In this document: positions 1-6,152 of the stretch, piece by piece | Layout: each line of letters opens with the position of its first letter | Position numbering within the stretch: the stretch's first letter is position 1 | Source: Marinospirillum sp. | Lineage (GTDB): Bacteria > Pseudomonadota > Gammaproteobacteria > Pseudomonadales > Halomonadaceae | Reading direction: 5' to 3' | Assembly: GCF_014859565.1 (NCBI RefSeq) | Contig: NZ_JACUUA010000127.1 | Coordinates: forward strand, 1 to 10,353 | Length of the DNA: 10,353 nucleotides | Notes under the pieces: model-generated | What the model was told of the DNA's origin: nothing | The model's input: the letters and a program-made list of their open reading frames with translations, nothing else | Database searches by the model: none | Translations under genes and position numbers: made by a program

Positions 1-4
1 AAAA

Positions 5-1177
5 ATGATTACCGAAGCCGCTTTACAGCAACTGCTGAATGACTGGTCGAGCTGGACATTGCAGTCAGACAGACATGTACCAAGAGCGCTGTCCCGCGAA
101 TGTGTCATCAGCCCGGAAGTGGTTACCGTGATACAGGGTGTAAGACGTTGCGGTAAGTCCACTTTGTTACATCAACTGATGCAGAGCAATCAGATTTCGG
201 ATCAGCAAGCTGTATTCATCAATTTTGAAGATCCGCGACTGGTGAGTGATCTGGACTCCTCCTTGTTAGAGCAGTTATTTCAGCTGGTCGCCCGAGATAT
301 CAGCCAGAAGCGGACTTTCTTTCTGGATGAAATACAAAACGTCAGCAACTGGCAAAAGTGGCTGAATACCCAGCTTGAAATGAACAGTGGACATTGCTTT
401 GTTGTAACTGGCTCCAACAGTCAACTGTTAGGTGGCGAGCTGGCAAGCTCACTGACGGGGCGGCATCTTCGCCATGAGCTTTTTCCATTTGATTTTGCTG
501 AGTTCCAGCAACTGATGACTGCCGGAAATCTCGAACAATTTATCCGGTCCGGTGGTTTTCCTGCAGTACTGGATTTTCCTCAGCCGGAAAAATTGTTGCA
601 GCAGTATTTTCTGGATATTGTTGAGAAGGATATTCGTGAACGTGTAGCCGCAAAATCAAGTCGTCCTTTGCAAGCCGTGGCCAAGATGGTGATGGAGTCT
701 GTTGGATCAGAAATCAGTCTGCGCCGAATTGCAGGAAGTGTGCAGTTAAGCCCGGAAACAGTCAGTCATTACTTGCAAGCCTGTGAAGATGCTTACCTGA
801 TATTCAGTTGCCCCTACTTTGCTTATTCAGAAGCTAAACGTATTCGACATAACCGCAAGTATTATGCTGTTGATACAGGAATGAGACGAGCCATCAGTAC
901 CCGAGTGGGTGAGGATCTTGGCAAGGACTTTGAGAATCTGGTTTATCTGATATTGCGTCGTAAAGTTCAGGATATCAGTTACTGGAAAGGCAAGGGTGAA
1001 GTGGACTTTGTTGTTAATGGGCGTAACGGCCTCACACCAATCCAGGTCACCTATGGAGAGCCAAAACTACGGCATGAAGATGCACTTGAGGAGTTTTACA
1101 CGCAATTCCCTCATGCCAATGAAGCCATCTATGTGACTCCTGATTCTCTGGCAGAACTGGAAGGGGTGGAGTTCTAA
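5..1177 (+). CDS. AAA-type ATPase with DUF4143 C-terminal domain
   Basis: This 390-residue protein has the architecture of the AAA_14/DUF4143 family, a widespread group of bacterial ATPases of uncertain role. Visible ATPase parts are a Walker A loop GVRRCGKST (residues 45-53), a Walker B strand FFLDEIQ (105-111) and a sensor-like VVTGSNS (133-139) followed by TGRH. Residues about 220-265 look like a winged helix (SLRRIAGSVQLSPETVSHYL). The end (about 305-350) resembles the DUF4143 nuclease-like fold, with a Glu in KDFENLV and EVDFVV. The strand that usually carries E-x-K reads PIQVTY here, so nuclease chemistry is unlikely. The frame is open to the left edge, so an upstream start outside the window cannot be excluded, but the ATG at 5 gives a normal family length. 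Its stop codon shares bases with the convergent tusE stop. Family assignment is confident; the cellular role is unknown. Confidence 0.85.
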   Translation: MITEAALQQLLNDWSSWTLQSDRHVPRALSRECVISPEVVTVIQGVRRCGKSTLLHQLMQSNQISDQQAVFINFEDPRLVSDLDSSLLEQLFQLVARDISQKRTFFLDEIQNVSNWQKWLNTQLEMNSGHCFVVTGSNSQLLGGELASSLTGRHLRHELFPFDFAEFQQLMTAGNLEQFIRSGGFPAVLDFPQPEKLLQQYFLDIVEKDIRERVAAKSSRPLQAVAKMVMESVGSEISLRRIAGSVQLSPETVSHYLQACEDAYLIFSCPYFAYSEAKRIRHNRKYYAVDTGMRRAISTRVGEDLGKDFENLVYLILRRKVQDISYWKGKGEVDFVVNGRNGLTPIQVTYGEPKLRHEDALEEFYTQFPHANEAIYVTPDSLAELEGVEF

Positions 1178-1500
1178 AGGCAGTTATCCGGTTTTGGCAG
1201 TCCCGCGTAACGAGCGGCGGTTTTGGCGGGGCTTTCACCAAAGAGTTGCATCAGGTAGATGCTGCTGGCTTTTTCTGCACCTAGTTGCTGGTGCAGGTGT
1301 TTTACCAGCGGTCGCATGGCGGGTGAGAGTTCATATTGTTGGTAAAAATCACGCAGCTGTTGAATCACTTCATGGTGAGCTGCAGTCAGCTGGCGTTGAT
1401 CCTGTGTCGCCAGCAATTCGGCAACTTCAGTGCTCCAGTCAGACAGATTAACCAGATAACCTTCCGGATCAAGCGGTGGGCATTTACCAGCTGCAGACAC
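1174..1500 (-). CDS. tusE: Sulfurtransferase TusE (DsrC/TusE family)
   Basis: TusE accepts persulfide sulfur from the TusBCD complex and delivers it to MnmA for 2-thiouridine formation at tRNA position 34, in the cytoplasm. The protein shows family blocks DPEGYLVNLSDWS near the N-terminus, LRDFYQQYELSPAMRPLVK in the middle, and the terminal GLPKPDNCL with the catalytic Cys as penultimate residue. The second Cys that true DsrC proteins carry ten residues earlier is replaced by Arg, which supports TusE rather than dissimilatory DsrC. I chose the GTG at 1500 (108 residues, against 109 in E. coli TusE) because GGAGG lies six bases upstream. The in-frame ATG at 1521 adds seven residues that do not fit the family. 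With the GTG start, the gene overlaps the end of tusB by 17 bp. It is last in the yccA-tusDCBE run and ends against the convergent ATPase gene. No terminator hairpin is visible after it. Confidence 0.9.
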   Translation of the reverse strand: MSAAGKCPPLDPEGYLVNLSDWSTEVAELLATQDQRQLTAAHHEVIQQLRDFYQQYELSPAMRPLVKHLHQQLGAEKASSIYLMQLFGESPAKTAARYAGLPKPDNCL

Positions 1501-1762
1501 GATCAGCCTCCAGACAGGCATTTACCCACTCTTCATCCGATAGCAGCTGGACAGAAGCTGTGCAGGTGTTCATCAAACCCCTGGCTTTGACATCACTGCT
1601 GAGTGCCATTAGCTGAATTTGTGGTGACAGGCGTTGCAGAAAAAGCTGATCCTGCAGCAAGGTCACAGCAGATTCAATCAACAGCAGTTGATCACCAGCA
1701 GCCAGCAAAGGCAGGCAGCTTTCGAGTTTGTGGCTGTTATTCAGTTGATGCAGGGTGGGCAT
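1484..1762 (-). CDS. tusB: Sulfurtransferase complex subunit TusB (DsrH family)
   Basis: This 92-residue protein is the small DsrH-type subunit of the cytoplasmic TusBCD sulfur-relay complex. It opens with MPTLHQLNNS, followed by GDQLLLIESAV and LMALSSDVKARGL, matching the TusB pattern (GDELLLLQDGV and ALNEDLIARGL in E. coli), and it ends in the typical Trp. Length is normal for the family. The gene starts 15 bp after the tusC stop with only a weak GAGG at a long distance, so translation may depend on coupling to tusC. Its 3' end carries the ribosome binding site and GTG start of tusE. Context (tusD and tusC before, tusE after) makes the assignment secure although this subunit is the least conserved. 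Confidence 0.88.
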   Translation of the reverse strand: MPTLHQLNNSHKLESCLPLLAAGDQLLLIESAVTLLQDQLFLQRLSPQIQLMALSSDVKARGLMNTCTASVQLLSDEEWVNACLEADRVCSW

Positions 1763-1777
1763 GGGATATTGATGACC

Positions 1778-2146
1778 TCAGAAGCTGAGCAGGTTACGGC
1801 TGCAGGCCATGATCTGTTGCAGATCGGATGAGTTCAGCACCTTTACCGGCAGCAGCAGATCGCTGGATTCCAGCCCATAACGGGTTAGTGCCTCTTGTTG
1901 TACAAACACCTGATCAAGATCATACAAGGGTAAGGCTTTTAACATGGCCTGGATGCCTTTTAAACGCAGCTCATCCGGCTGTTGATCTTTCACCAGCTGC
2001 AACACCCCTTCAGCCACAAAAACCAAAGCGGTGGTCTGATCAAAAGTGGCGCTGACCAGTGCAACATCCAGTGCTTCTTTGGCGCTGGTGGCACTCAGAG
2101 GTGGCTGGGTGAAAATCACCAGCAAATCAAAGGAAGAAGGTTTCAT
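1778..2146 (-). CDS. tusC: Sulfurtransferase complex subunit TusC (DsrF family)
   Basis: This 122-residue protein is the DsrF-type subunit of the TusBCD hexamer that receives sulfur (in E. coli from TusA) and passes it to TusE. Family blocks seen are SAKEALDVALVSATFDQ, LVFVAEGVLQLVKDQQPD, LKALPLYDLDQVFVQQEAL and a C-terminal RNLLSF, which line up with E. coli TusC (EGLDALLATSALTDD, FIADGVFQLLPGQKPD, KLLGLYDIEQCWVCAASL, VILRF). The start ATG overlaps the tusD stop as ATGA (2143-2146), a sign of translational coupling and of fixed subunit stoichiometry. Nothing unusual is visible. Confidence 0.92.
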   Translation of the reverse strand: MKPSSFDLLVIFTQPPLSATSAKEALDVALVSATFDQTTALVFVAEGVLQLVKDQQPDELRLKGIQAMLKALPLYDLDQVFVQQEALTRYGLESSDLLLPVKVLNSSDLQQIMACSRNLLSF

Positions 2147-2538
2147 CGGGTAAACGTCAGGGTTCGGTCAGCTTGTGCCATGCCATCCACCAGTTGCCCA
2201 AGGCCGGCCAGCACAAAACCCTCAGCAAGATTGTGGTGTTCCAGCCCAAAACGTGTGGCTTCTTTTTGATCCACAATACCGCGCTTTAAGGCGGCTGCAA
2301 CACACACCAGCAGCTCCAGTTGATGTTCTGCCGCCAGTTGTTGCCATTCGCGGGTCAGGTTGATTTCATCCTGGGGTGGGCACACCAAACCATTGGCAAG
2401 ATGTACACCTTCCTGATAAAAAAACACCCGACGGATCTGATACCCTGCAGCCAGTGCGGCACGGGCAAAACGCAAAGCAGAAAGGGGCGCCAAACTGGAG
2501 TAGGGCGCCCCACAGATGTTCAGAACAAAATCAGCCAC
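2143..2538 (-). CDS. tusD: Sulfurtransferase complex subunit TusD (DsrE family)
   Basis: TusD is the catalytic DsrE-type subunit of the TusBCD relay. The active-site Cys is visible at residue 79 in LLVCVAAALKRGIVD, matching the E. coli motif CVAAALRRG around Cys78. Other family blocks are ALRFARAALAAGYQIRRVFFYQEGVHLAN (about 21-49) and the C-terminal GLGQLVDGMAQADRTLTF. The protein is 131 residues, normal for TusD. The start is a GTG: the next in-frame codon upstream that matters is a stop, so no ATG alternative exists, and the N-terminus aligns well from this GTG. No strong ribosome binding site precedes it. The gap to yccA is 15 bp, so it is probably transcribed and perhaps translated in connection with yccA. 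Confidence 0.92.
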   Translation of the reverse strand: MADFVLNICGAPYSSLAPLSALRFARAALAAGYQIRRVFFYQEGVHLANGLVCPPQDEINLTREWQQLAAEHQLELLVCVAAALKRGIVDQKEATRFGLEHHNLAEGFVLAGLGQLVDGMAQADRTLTFTR

Positions 2539-2553
2539 TGAGTCAGATTCTAA

Positions 2554-3213
2554 TCAGTCGTTGCTCATGCCCAGCAGAGACAGCAGGCTGAGGAACAGGT
2601 TGTAGATGGCAACAAACAGGCCAACAGTGGCACGAATGTAGTTGGTTTCACCGCCGTGGATGATTTCACTGGTCTGATACAGAATCAGTGCTGAGGAGAA
2701 GATCACAAAACCGGCACTGATTGCCAGATGCAGACCAGTCAGCCCCAGGAACAGATTAGCCAGTACACCGGCAATCAGCACCAGACCACCCACCAGCAAA
2801 AACTTGCCCATAAAACTGAAGTCTTTTTTGGTGACCAGTGCAAAAGCAGACAGACCAAAAAACACCAGTGCAGTCATGCTCAGAGCAGAAACCACTACAC
2901 CGCCCATACCTGCACCCAGGTACATGTTCAGGATGGGTCCCAGAGAAAGCCCCATAAAACCGGTAAAACCAAAAACACTCAGCAGACCCCAGGCAGAATC
3001 AGCCAGCTTGTGAGTCAGGAACATCAGGCCATAAGCACCGATGAAAAAGACAAAAATGTTCAAACGCAGGCCGGTTACCAGTGCAAAGAAAGCCGTCAGG
3101 GCACTGAATGCCAGAGTCATGCCCAGCAGCATGTAAGTGTTACGCAGAACCTTGTGAGCCTCAACACTCAGCGTGCGAGTACCCGTTTGTGTGGTGGAAG
3201 CGTCGTAACGCAT
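2554..3213 (-). CDS. yccA: Bax inhibitor-1 family membrane protein (YccA-like)
   Basis: This is a 219-residue inner-membrane protein of the BI-1/YccA (TMBIM) family. Seven hydrophobic segments can be drawn at about 26-47, 50-68, 75-97, 102-127, 133-157, 161-180 and 194-215. The family signature ALILYQTSEIIHGGETNYIRATVGLF (short of 20 per block: SEIIHGGETNYIRATV) lies before the last segment. In E. coli, YccA is a substrate and modulator of the membrane protease FtsH, and yccA lies beside tusE; the same association is kept here, but with the complete tusDCBE set following. The ATG is preceded by AGGAG eight bases upstream, the best ribosome binding site in this half of the window, and by a candidate promoter. 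The first 25 residues are polar and probably cytoplasmic. Confidence 0.9.
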   Translation of the reverse strand: MRYDASTTQTGTRTLSVEAHKVLRNTYMLLGMTLAFSALTAFFALVTGLRLNIFVFFIGAYGLMFLTHKLADSAWGLLSVFGFTGFMGLSLGPILNMYLGAGMGGVVVSALSMTALVFFGLSAFALVTKKDFSFMGKFLLVGGLVLIAGVLANLFLGLTGLHLAISAGFVIFSSALILYQTSEIIHGGETNYIRATVGLFVAIYNLFLSLLSLLGMSND

Positions 3214-3222
3214 GGGTTAAGT

Positions 3223-3262
3223 CTCCTGCTCGGTTAAAATCAAATGTCCGGAAATATGACAA
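3223..3262 (-). promoter_or_regulatory. Candidate sigma-70 promoter and ribosome binding site of yccA-tusDCBE
   Basis: Reading the minus strand, TTGTCA (3262-3257, five of six bases of the -35 consensus) is followed after 17 bp by TTTTAA (3239-3234, three of six of the -10 consensus) and then by the ribosome binding site AGGAG (3227-3223), eight bases before the yccA ATG. The 58-bp gap after the thiolase-like gene is large enough to hold a promoter. The spacing is ideal but the -10 element is poor, so this is an inference from pattern only. Read-through from ykgJ is also possible because no terminator hairpin is visible in the gap. Confidence 0.35.
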
Positions 3263-3271
3263 CGTCCAAGC

Positions 3272-4309
3272 TTACGGGTTCCGGCGCAGAATGGCAAAGC
3301 CCTGTTTATATCCCAGCCCACCATTACCGTGTACACCACCCATCGTGATTGGGTGGTGGTGTAAAGTCTGGGTCATTTCGATCAAAGCGCGCAGGGCGGG
3401 CAGATTCCAGGGTGCACGATTTAAATTCATACCACCTTTTAATGTTAATGGATGCTGCGCTAGCCAGGCGGGGATGGCTTGCCAGGCATCCACAAACTTG
3501 CCATGCAGCAACAAGGCTAATGGTACTACCGGATAACAGGTATAGGCTTCCAGCAGTGCATCACCACTGTTAAACAGCTCAGCAAACTCCATTTCTGCCT
3601 GTAAGTTGGCATAATGCAGGGCTTTTTCCAGATGCCAGTAGCTGGCCAGTTCATCCAGATAATCAGCACCATCACCCTGGGCATAACCGATACCCACACC
3701 GGCTACTTCAATAGCGGGTTGTGTCAAATCAAAACTACCCAGCAGATCATCACGGGTCAGCAGCAGACCGCCGGTATAGTCGGTATAAGGGTTGGCGCAG
3801 TCCACACCCCGAAAGAGTTCGGTCTGGGGCTCCAGCCACTCAGGGTTAAGGTGGGTATCAGGAGCCGAACGCTGGTAGTTGCTGAACAAGGCATCACGCA
3901 GCTGACGAAAATCATCAAAAGTCATACCCTGCTCACGGCAGAAATAACGTGCCAGATCGGTGTAGGCTTCTGTCAGCGGGTAATCCTTGCCGTACACCTG
4001 CATTAGGCTAGTGCGTTCCTCGCGGGAATAACCCGTTTTAATGGCATCACTGCCTTCAATGAATACCGCTTCAAAGGCACCTTCACGCAACTGAGTTTGA
4101 GCGTAAGCCAGCGCTTCCAGCGGGCCACAACCGGAACGAAAGTGATTACGCGCGATGGGGGTGTCCCAGCCAGCCCCCATCGGGTCGATCACCAGATGCT
4201 CCAACTTCAGACCGGCTTCGGTTACCTGTTCACGCATGGAATCCAGCTCTGCCAGACTGCCCTGACCATCCTGACGACCTGCTGCAGCAATGATGTAAGC
4301 CTGATGCAT
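3272..4309 (-). CDS. Thiolase-superfamily protein, divergent (acetyl-CoA acetyltransferase-like)
   Basis: The 345-residue product has the outline of a thiolase of the SCP-x/acetyl-CoA acetyltransferase type, at a slightly short length. A thiolase-like nucleophile region RSGCGPLEALAYAQ (Cys61) is followed by AVFIEGSDAIKTG (82-93), the place of the usual gGxExMS block. NPYTDYTGGLLLT resembles the usual segment with an acidic residue, Gly and a hydrophobic strand. The end, GGVHGNGGLGYKQGFAIL, resembles the C-terminal H/C-x-G-G loop. The GHP motif expected after GG at 292-293 reads RAPW (298-301), so the catalytic His appears replaced by Ala299. Thiolysis or condensation activity is therefore doubtful. 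I chose the ATG at 4309 because AAAGG sits about seven bases upstream and the protein then begins with the expected strand MHQAYIIAAAGR; an ATG at 4351 would overlap ykgJ. It lies 16 bp after ykgJ, so the two are likely cotranscribed. Confidence 0.6.
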   Translation of the reverse strand: MHQAYIIAAAGRQDGQGSLAELDSMREQVTEAGLKLEHLVIDPMGAGWDTPIARNHFRSGCGPLEALAYAQTQLREGAFEAVFIEGSDAIKTGYSREERTSLMQVYGKDYPLTEAYTDLARYFCREQGMTFDDFRQLRDALFSNYQRSAPDTHLNPEWLEPQTELFRGVDCANPYTDYTGGLLLTRDDLLGSFDLTQPAIEVAGVGIGYAQGDGADYLDELASYWHLEKALHYANLQAEMEFAELFNSGDALLEAYTCYPVVPLALLLHGKFVDAWQAIPAWLAQHPLTLKGGMNLNRAPWNLPALRALIEMTQTLHHHPITMGGVHGNGGLGYKQGFAILRRNP

Positions 4310-4325
4310 GGTATTACCTTTTTTA

Positions 4326-4679
4326 TCAAATGAACCGTAAAACCCCGTCATTCATGGCGGATACACTGCCTGTTGCTTCTTCCAGCCAGTTTAATCCTTC
4401 CAGTGCTTCTTCCCTGCAGGTGCCACAAACACTCGGATCAAACTCAAAATCACTGCAAACCTTTGGGCGTCCCGGCTGTTTAAAAATACCACACAGCTGA
4501 TCTTGCGTCAGGTGGATGCAGGCAGTACCGGCTGGTTTGCCCTCCGGCATTCCGGCGATGGCAGAGGTGATGGAGGGTGCTATACAACAAGCACCACAAC
4601 CGGGACGACAACCATGGCTAGTCGCAATGACCAGTGATTCATCCAGGCTCGACTCATCAGGGTTTTTCAGGGGAATCAT
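4326..4679 (-). CDS. ykgJ: YkgJ-family cysteine-cluster protein (CxxxCxxCC)
   Basis: This 117-residue protein belongs to the YkgJ family, thought to chelate zinc or iron through clustered cysteines. Cysteines are visible at residues 24, 28, 31 and 32 (CRPGCGACC), then at 54 and 63 (CIHL..., CGIF), 75 (RPKVCSDF), 85 and 88 (CGTC). The blocks GMPEGKPAG and RPKVC are typical of E. coli YkgJ. There is no signal peptide or membrane segment, so it is expected in the cytoplasm. The biochemical role of the family is not established. It is the first gene of the minus-strand run, diverging from trhP over 71 bp, and is followed closely by the thiolase-like gene. The ATG has only a distant GGAAG upstream. 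Confidence 0.85.
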   Translation of the reverse strand: MIPLKNPDESSLDESLVIATSHGCRPGCGACCIAPSITSAIAGMPEGKPAGTACIHLTQDQLCGIFKQPGRPKVCSDFEFDPSVCGTCREEALEGLNWLEEATGSVSAMNDGVLRFI

Positions 4680-4750
4680 GGTATTTTTTCACTTCCGGCT
4701 TTGTTAATATAGATGGTTATTCCCAGCTTAATAGTCAGGTATTCAGTTTA
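4680..4750. promoter_or_regulatory. Divergent promoter region between ykgJ and trhP
   Basis: This AT-rich 71-bp gap separates two genes that point away from each other, so it must hold transcription starts for both, or leader sequence for them. On the plus strand a weak pair TTTTCA (4686-4691) and TATAGA (4708-4713) with 16-bp spacing is the best I find, four of six bases each. On the minus strand TATATT overlaps the same AT-rich core but no good -35 is at 17 bp. The weak AGG ahead of the trhP ATG sits about 12 bases away. Only the existence of the region is firm; individual elements are guesses. Confidence 0.35.
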
Positions 4751-6136
4751 ATGAAATCCCCCGAGCTACTTTCCCCTGCGGGCACCTTCCGCAACATGCA
4801 ATATGCCTTTGCTTACGGCGCTGATGCCGTGTATGCCGGTCAGCCGCGTTATAGTCTGCGCGTGCGCAACAATGACTTCAAGCTGGACAAGCTGGGTGAA
4901 GGCATAGAATACGCTCACCAGCGCGGCAAGCTGTTTTTTGTTGCCAGCAATATTGCCCCCCATAACAGCAAAGTTCGCAGTTATCTCAAAGACATGGCGC
5001 CTGTCATCGAGATGAAACCTGATGCCTTGATCATGTCTGATCCCGGTTTGATCATGATGGTGCGGGAAAAATGGCCGGATCAGGTGATCCACCTGTCGGT
5101 ACAGGCCAACGTGGTGAACTATGCCGCAGTGCGTTTCTGGGAGCAGCTGGGTATTCAGCGCATTATTTTATCGCGGGAGTTGTCGCTGGACGAGATTGCA
5201 GAAATCCGCCAGGAATGCCCAACCATGGAGCTGGAAACCTTTGTCCATGGTGCATTGTGCATTGCTTACTCAGGTCGCTGTTTGTTGTCGGGTTATTTTA
5301 ATCATCGCGATCCGAATCAGGGCACCTGCACCAACGCTTGTCGCTGGAAATACAACACCATCCAGACCACCACCGATGCCACAGGTGACCTGATTCCGCT
5401 GGCACAGGCCAGTGATCAGGGTATCTGGACACCGGGGCAGGACATTGCTTCCACCAAAACGGCGGGCGGCACAGAGGGGCAAGAAGAACTTTCGGCATTG
5501 ATCGAAGAAGCCAATCGTCCGGGTGAATACATGCCCATTTATGAAGACGAACACGGCACCTACATCATGAACTCCCGTGATCTGCGTGCGGTACAACATG
5601 TGGCGCGTCTGGCGGAAATGGGTATTGATTCCCTCAAGATTGAAGGACGTACCAAAAGCCATTATTACGTTGCTCGCACCACTCAGGTTTATCGCCGTGC
5701 CATAGATGATGCCGTAGCTGGTCGCCCGTTTGACATGGATCTGATGAATGCGCTGGAAAACCTTGCCAACCGGGGTTATACCGAAGGTTTTTATCGCCGC
5801 CATGTGCATGATGAATACCAGAACTACGAAACCGGCAACTCGGTGGGTATCCACCAGCAGTTTGTGGGTGAAGTGCTGGCAGCGGATAATCGTGGCTGGA
5901 TTGATGTTGAAGTGAAAAACAAATTTGAGCTGGGCGACACACTGGAACTGATGACTCCGGCGGGTAATCGCCGCTTTAAACTGGATGCCATGGAAAACAT
6001 TAAAAATGGTCAGGCAATGAGTGTGGCGCCGGGTACGGGTTACTTCGTTCGTCTTCCTCTACCCGGTGAATTGCTGGACGGTGAAAACCTCAAATATGCT
6101 ATGGTGATGAGGGATTTACCAAACGGCTCAATGTAA
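4751..6136 (+). CDS. trhP: tRNA 5-hydroxyuridine synthase TrhP (U32 peptidase-like, YegQ)
   Basis: TrhP (YegQ) carries out prephenate-dependent hydroxylation of uridine 34 in certain tRNAs to ho5U, the first step to cmo5U. The 461-residue product (E. coli 453) starts MKSPELLSPAGTFRNMQYAF, the usual U32 opening. The family signature ETFVHGALCIAYSGRC is at 162-177. Four cysteines in the place of the proposed iron-sulfur ligands are present: 170, 177, 193 and 197 (GTCTNACRWKY). Further on, the blocks RPGEYMPIYEDEHGTYIMNS, GIDSLKIEGRTKSHYYVART and NRGYTEGFYRRH match YegQ almost word for word, and the C-terminal beta-barrel part (FVGEVLAADNRG, NKFELGDTLELMTP) follows. Despite the family name, peptidase action is not expected. 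The ATG at 4751 is chosen over the in-frame ATG at 4634, which lies inside ykgJ. It is followed 16 bp later by the prenyltransferase gene. Confidence 0.93.
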   Translation: MKSPELLSPAGTFRNMQYAFAYGADAVYAGQPRYSLRVRNNDFKLDKLGEGIEYAHQRGKLFFVASNIAPHNSKVRSYLKDMAPVIEMKPDALIMSDPGLIMMVREKWPDQVIHLSVQANVVNYAAVRFWEQLGIQRIILSRELSLDEIAEIRQECPTMELETFVHGALCIAYSGRCLLSGYFNHRDPNQGTCTNACRWKYNTIQTTTDATGDLIPLAQASDQGIWTPGQDIASTKTAGGTEGQEELSALIEEANRPGEYMPIYEDEHGTYIMNSRDLRAVQHVARLAEMGIDSLKIEGRTKSHYYVARTTQVYRRAIDDAVAGRPFDMDLMNALENLANRGYTEGFYRRHVHDEYQNYETGNSVGIHQQFVGEVLAADNRGWIDVEVKNKFELGDTLELMTPAGNRRFKLDAMENIKNGQAMSVAPGTGYFVRLPLPGELLDGENLKYAMVMRDLPNGSM

Positions 6137-6152
6137 TTATTCAGGACGCAAC

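Noticed and set aside
1178..1230. Terminator between the convergent ATPase and tusE genes
   Set aside because: No GC-rich stem with a T run is visible on either strand; the two genes overlap at their stops.
1174..1500. Dissimilatory sulfite reductase protein DsrC, hinting at sulfur oxidation
   Set aside because: Only the final conserved Cys is present, the second one is Arg, and no dsrAB or other dsr genes are nearby. TusE fits better.
2728..3237. 169-codon open frame on the plus strand
   Set aside because: It is antisense to yccA. The product is rich in Gln, His and Thr, as expected from reading membrane-protein codons backwards.
4310..4351. Upstream ATG for the thiolase-like gene
   Set aside because: It would overlap the end of ykgJ and has no better ribosome binding site. 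The ATG at 4309 has AAAGG at good distance and starts at the first conserved strand.
4634..4750. N-terminal extension of trhP to an upstream ATG
   Set aside because: The extra 39 residues overlap ykgJ, cross the intergenic region and do not resemble the U32 family, which begins at MKSPELLSPAG.
5270..5854. 194-codon open frame on the minus strand
   Set aside because: It lies wholly inside trhP, whose protein matches a known family along its length, and the antisense product has no recognisable feature.
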